Under the pieces are notes generated by a model. That model searched no databases. It was not told the DNA's origin and worked only from the letters and a program-made list of their open reading frames with translations. From Sphingomonas sp. RIT328 (GTDB taxonomy: Bacteria > Pseudomonadota > Alphaproteobacteria > Sphingomonadales > Sphingomonadaceae): a DNA stretch of 64,000 nt. The position numbers and the translations under genes were made by a program. The stretch lies in assembly GCF_000632225.1 (NCBI RefSeq), contig NZ_JFYV01000045.1, positions 124,001-188,000 on the forward strand, given 5' to 3'. Below are positions 62,858 through 64,000 of the stretch, in pieces; the first letter of the stretch is position 1; each line of letters opens with the position of its first letter.

Positions 62858-62872
62858 TGCGACCCATTCGCA
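62858..62872. promoter_or_regulatory. Candidate Fur-type site
   Basis: TGCGACCCATTCGCA is an inverted repeat (TGCGA/TCGCA). CCATTCGCA matches one half of the alphaproteobacterial Fur consensus (TCATTYGCA) well, but the other half is poor. It lies 40-54 bases upstream of the siderophore receptor start, where an iron-responsive site is expected. Confidence 0.35.
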
Positions 62873-63386
62873 ACAATTGATTGGTCGAGCGATATGGCGG
62901 AACCCGTCGCTAGGAGCCCCTTGTCTGCTGAGGGGCTGGCCCGTGGCCTGCCTCGACATCGTCCAAGAGGATCCGATCACCGGATCGGGACAGTCGCTCG
63001 AGGCCCGCCCGGTTGCTGGAATAGCGGGATCGACTGGCGGCCGCTTCGCAAGGGACCGTCGGACCTGCAGACTAACTTCAGGACGACCGCCGCCTGAGGG
63101 CAGGTCGTTCCAACCGAGTCATGCAGTGCGCCCGATGGCGGCGGTTTCGCATGTGTTGGCACCCCTTTTCGCGACCGACATGCTGCTCCTCGTCAACGTC
63201 CTGCGTGCCGTGCTGCTGCTCGTGCTCGCCTTCCACTACGACCGGCGCGTCCAGCGCCAGATGCCTGCTGTGCGCGGGCATCGGACGAAGGACAGCCACC
63301 GTTCAACTATTTCCGATGACGTTGCGACCGATCTGCCCATGAACTAGATCGACGTAGGTCAGGAACCTTTGCGATGGTCGCGTCGA
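62873..63386. other. Gap with a doubtful frame
   Basis: A frame from 62877 to 63347 on the plus strand ends with a plausible membrane segment (LLVNVLRAVLLLVLAFHYDR), but its first two thirds look random and no ribosome binding site is seen. It may hold a small membrane protein starting near 63135. Not called. Confidence 0.35.
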
Positions 63387-63863
63387 CTACTTATGAGACG
63401 CGCCATCGATTTCCAGCTTCGAGCTTCCGCCGCGTAAGCGATATATGGCCGTTATCTTGCTACCGGCGACGTCATATGCGACGGCGTCGTATGACCAGCA
63501 GCAGTCCTTCGGTATTTCACCACCCCAACTGCCGGCCGAGTTGAAGTATTCGATGAATAGCAACCGTCCAGTGGACGTGAAACCGCTTTCTATTTTGAAG
63601 CTAACGCCATTGGCGCTCAGCTTCTTTCCGTATGCGCTGAGCCAGGAGGCTTTGTCGCTCGCGATCTGCCGGCCGTCTTCTGAAACCTTCACGTCATCGC
63701 TGAGCAGATCCGCATAGGCCTTGACGTCCTTCCTTTCTATGGCTTCCACCAGCTTCCGACCTAGGGTGTCCTGCCCTGGCAGCGGGGGAGGCGGCGGAAC
63801 CTGGCACAGGGCGGATGAAGCGGCGATCAGGCAATACGTCGCGGCTGCGGCTTTGAAAAACAT
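63387..63863 (-). CDS. Small exported protein, NTF2-like
   Basis: A 158-residue protein with a signal peptide (FFKAAAATYCLIAASSALCQ) and a short Pro run (PPPPPLPG). The mature part, LVEAIERKDVKAYADLLSDD and KVSEDGRQIASDKASWLSAY, follows the start of DUF4440/SnoaL-like NTF2 domains. A DCCWSYDAVAYDV segment holds two adjacent Cys. Start at 63863 is the first ATG of the signal. Codon use is noticeably A/T-richer than in the neighbours, which may point to transfer. Confidence 0.75.
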   Translation of the reverse strand: MFFKAAAATYCLIAASSALCQVPPPPPLPGQDTLGRKLVEAIERKDVKAYADLLSDDVKVSEDGRQIASDKASWLSAYGKKLSANGVSFKIESGFTSTGRLLFIEYFNSAGSWGGEIPKDCCWSYDAVAYDVAGSKITAIYRLRGGSSKLEIDGASHK

Positions 63864-64000
63864 GACGTCATATCTCCGATGCCATCTTCCTGCGCGACGA
63901 ACGCTTGTGATGGCGATTATCTTCCAATGGAGAATAAGGCTCTTCGTCGCCAACGCTAGCTATCGATCTCCCCTTCCTCCGCGTAGGCCCTCTCGGCGCG

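Noticed and set aside
62877..63347. 156-codon frame with one membrane segment near its end
   Set aside because: The first 100 codons look random and no start signal was seen; at best a short membrane protein at the end is real.

Overview
This window reads as chromosomal DNA of an alphaproteobacterium, most likely a sphingomonad (Sphingomonas or a close relative). The DNA is GC-rich, genes often overlap by ATGA or GTGA, and there are four TonB-dependent outer-membrane receptors (TBDRs), a FecI/FecR signalling pair, a MucR/Ros-type regulator and many secreted or cytosolic carbohydrate-active enzymes. I found no rRNA, tRNA, CRISPR array or intact insertion sequence. All functions are read from protein motifs and gene order; no database search was run.

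Region 1 (1-8847) is carbohydrate-linked. It opens with the C-terminal end of a family 2 glycoside hydrolase, then a nucleoside-hydrolase-like protein and an unknown protein. On the minus strand follows a complete surface-signalling unit: ECF sigma factor, FecR anti-sigma factor, STN-type TBDR and a secreted GH37 trehalase. Region 2 (8848-15973) is mixed and partly decayed. It holds a MucR/Ros regulator without zinc cysteines, remnants of an alpha-L-fucosidase and (less surely) an aldo/keto reductase, a VOC protein, a trypsin/V8-like protease next to a lipoprotein, an unknown membrane protein and a small frameshifted gene. Region 3 (15974-20959) is a LysR gene divergent from a tight operon of alpha/beta hydrolase, 3-hydroxyisobutyrate-dehydrogenase-like enzyme, SDR and secreted MBL-fold hydrolase. 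GH43, SnoaL-like and GNAT genes follow on the minus strand.

Region 4 (23609-38249) is the most unusual. A ten-gene minus-strand run encodes, in transcription order, a TBDR, an SbmA/BacA-type ABC transporter fused to its ATPase, unknown protein A, thioredoxin, unknown protein B (related to A), TldE, TldD, a PLP-dependent cysteine synthase/desulfhydrase-like enzyme, thioredoxin reductase and an M3 oligopeptidase. It is divergent from an Lrp/AsnC regulator, with a perfect 12-bp inverted repeat between them. I read it as import, reduction and breakdown of a cysteine-containing or disulfide-bonded peptide, with sulfur release. A modified-peptide (RiPP) biosynthesis or immunity locus is the alternative.

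Region 5 (38547-49126) is a second trehalose-centred regulon: TBDR, cytosolic trehalase, CoA-transferase, MFS transporter and a probably periplasmic esterase in one operon, plus two more HSL-type esterases and a LacI regulator. An identical 15-base LacI-type site lies in both promoter regions. Three esterases, a trehalase and a CoA-transferase together suggest use of acylated trehalose. Region 6 (49275-64000) holds an HxlR regulator, small proteins, a 2038-residue DUF4011/SF1-helicase/Vsr-like/AlbA_2 protein of probable defence function between two gene-free stretches of about 1 kb, a lipoprotein, a siderophore-type TBDR and a small secreted protein.
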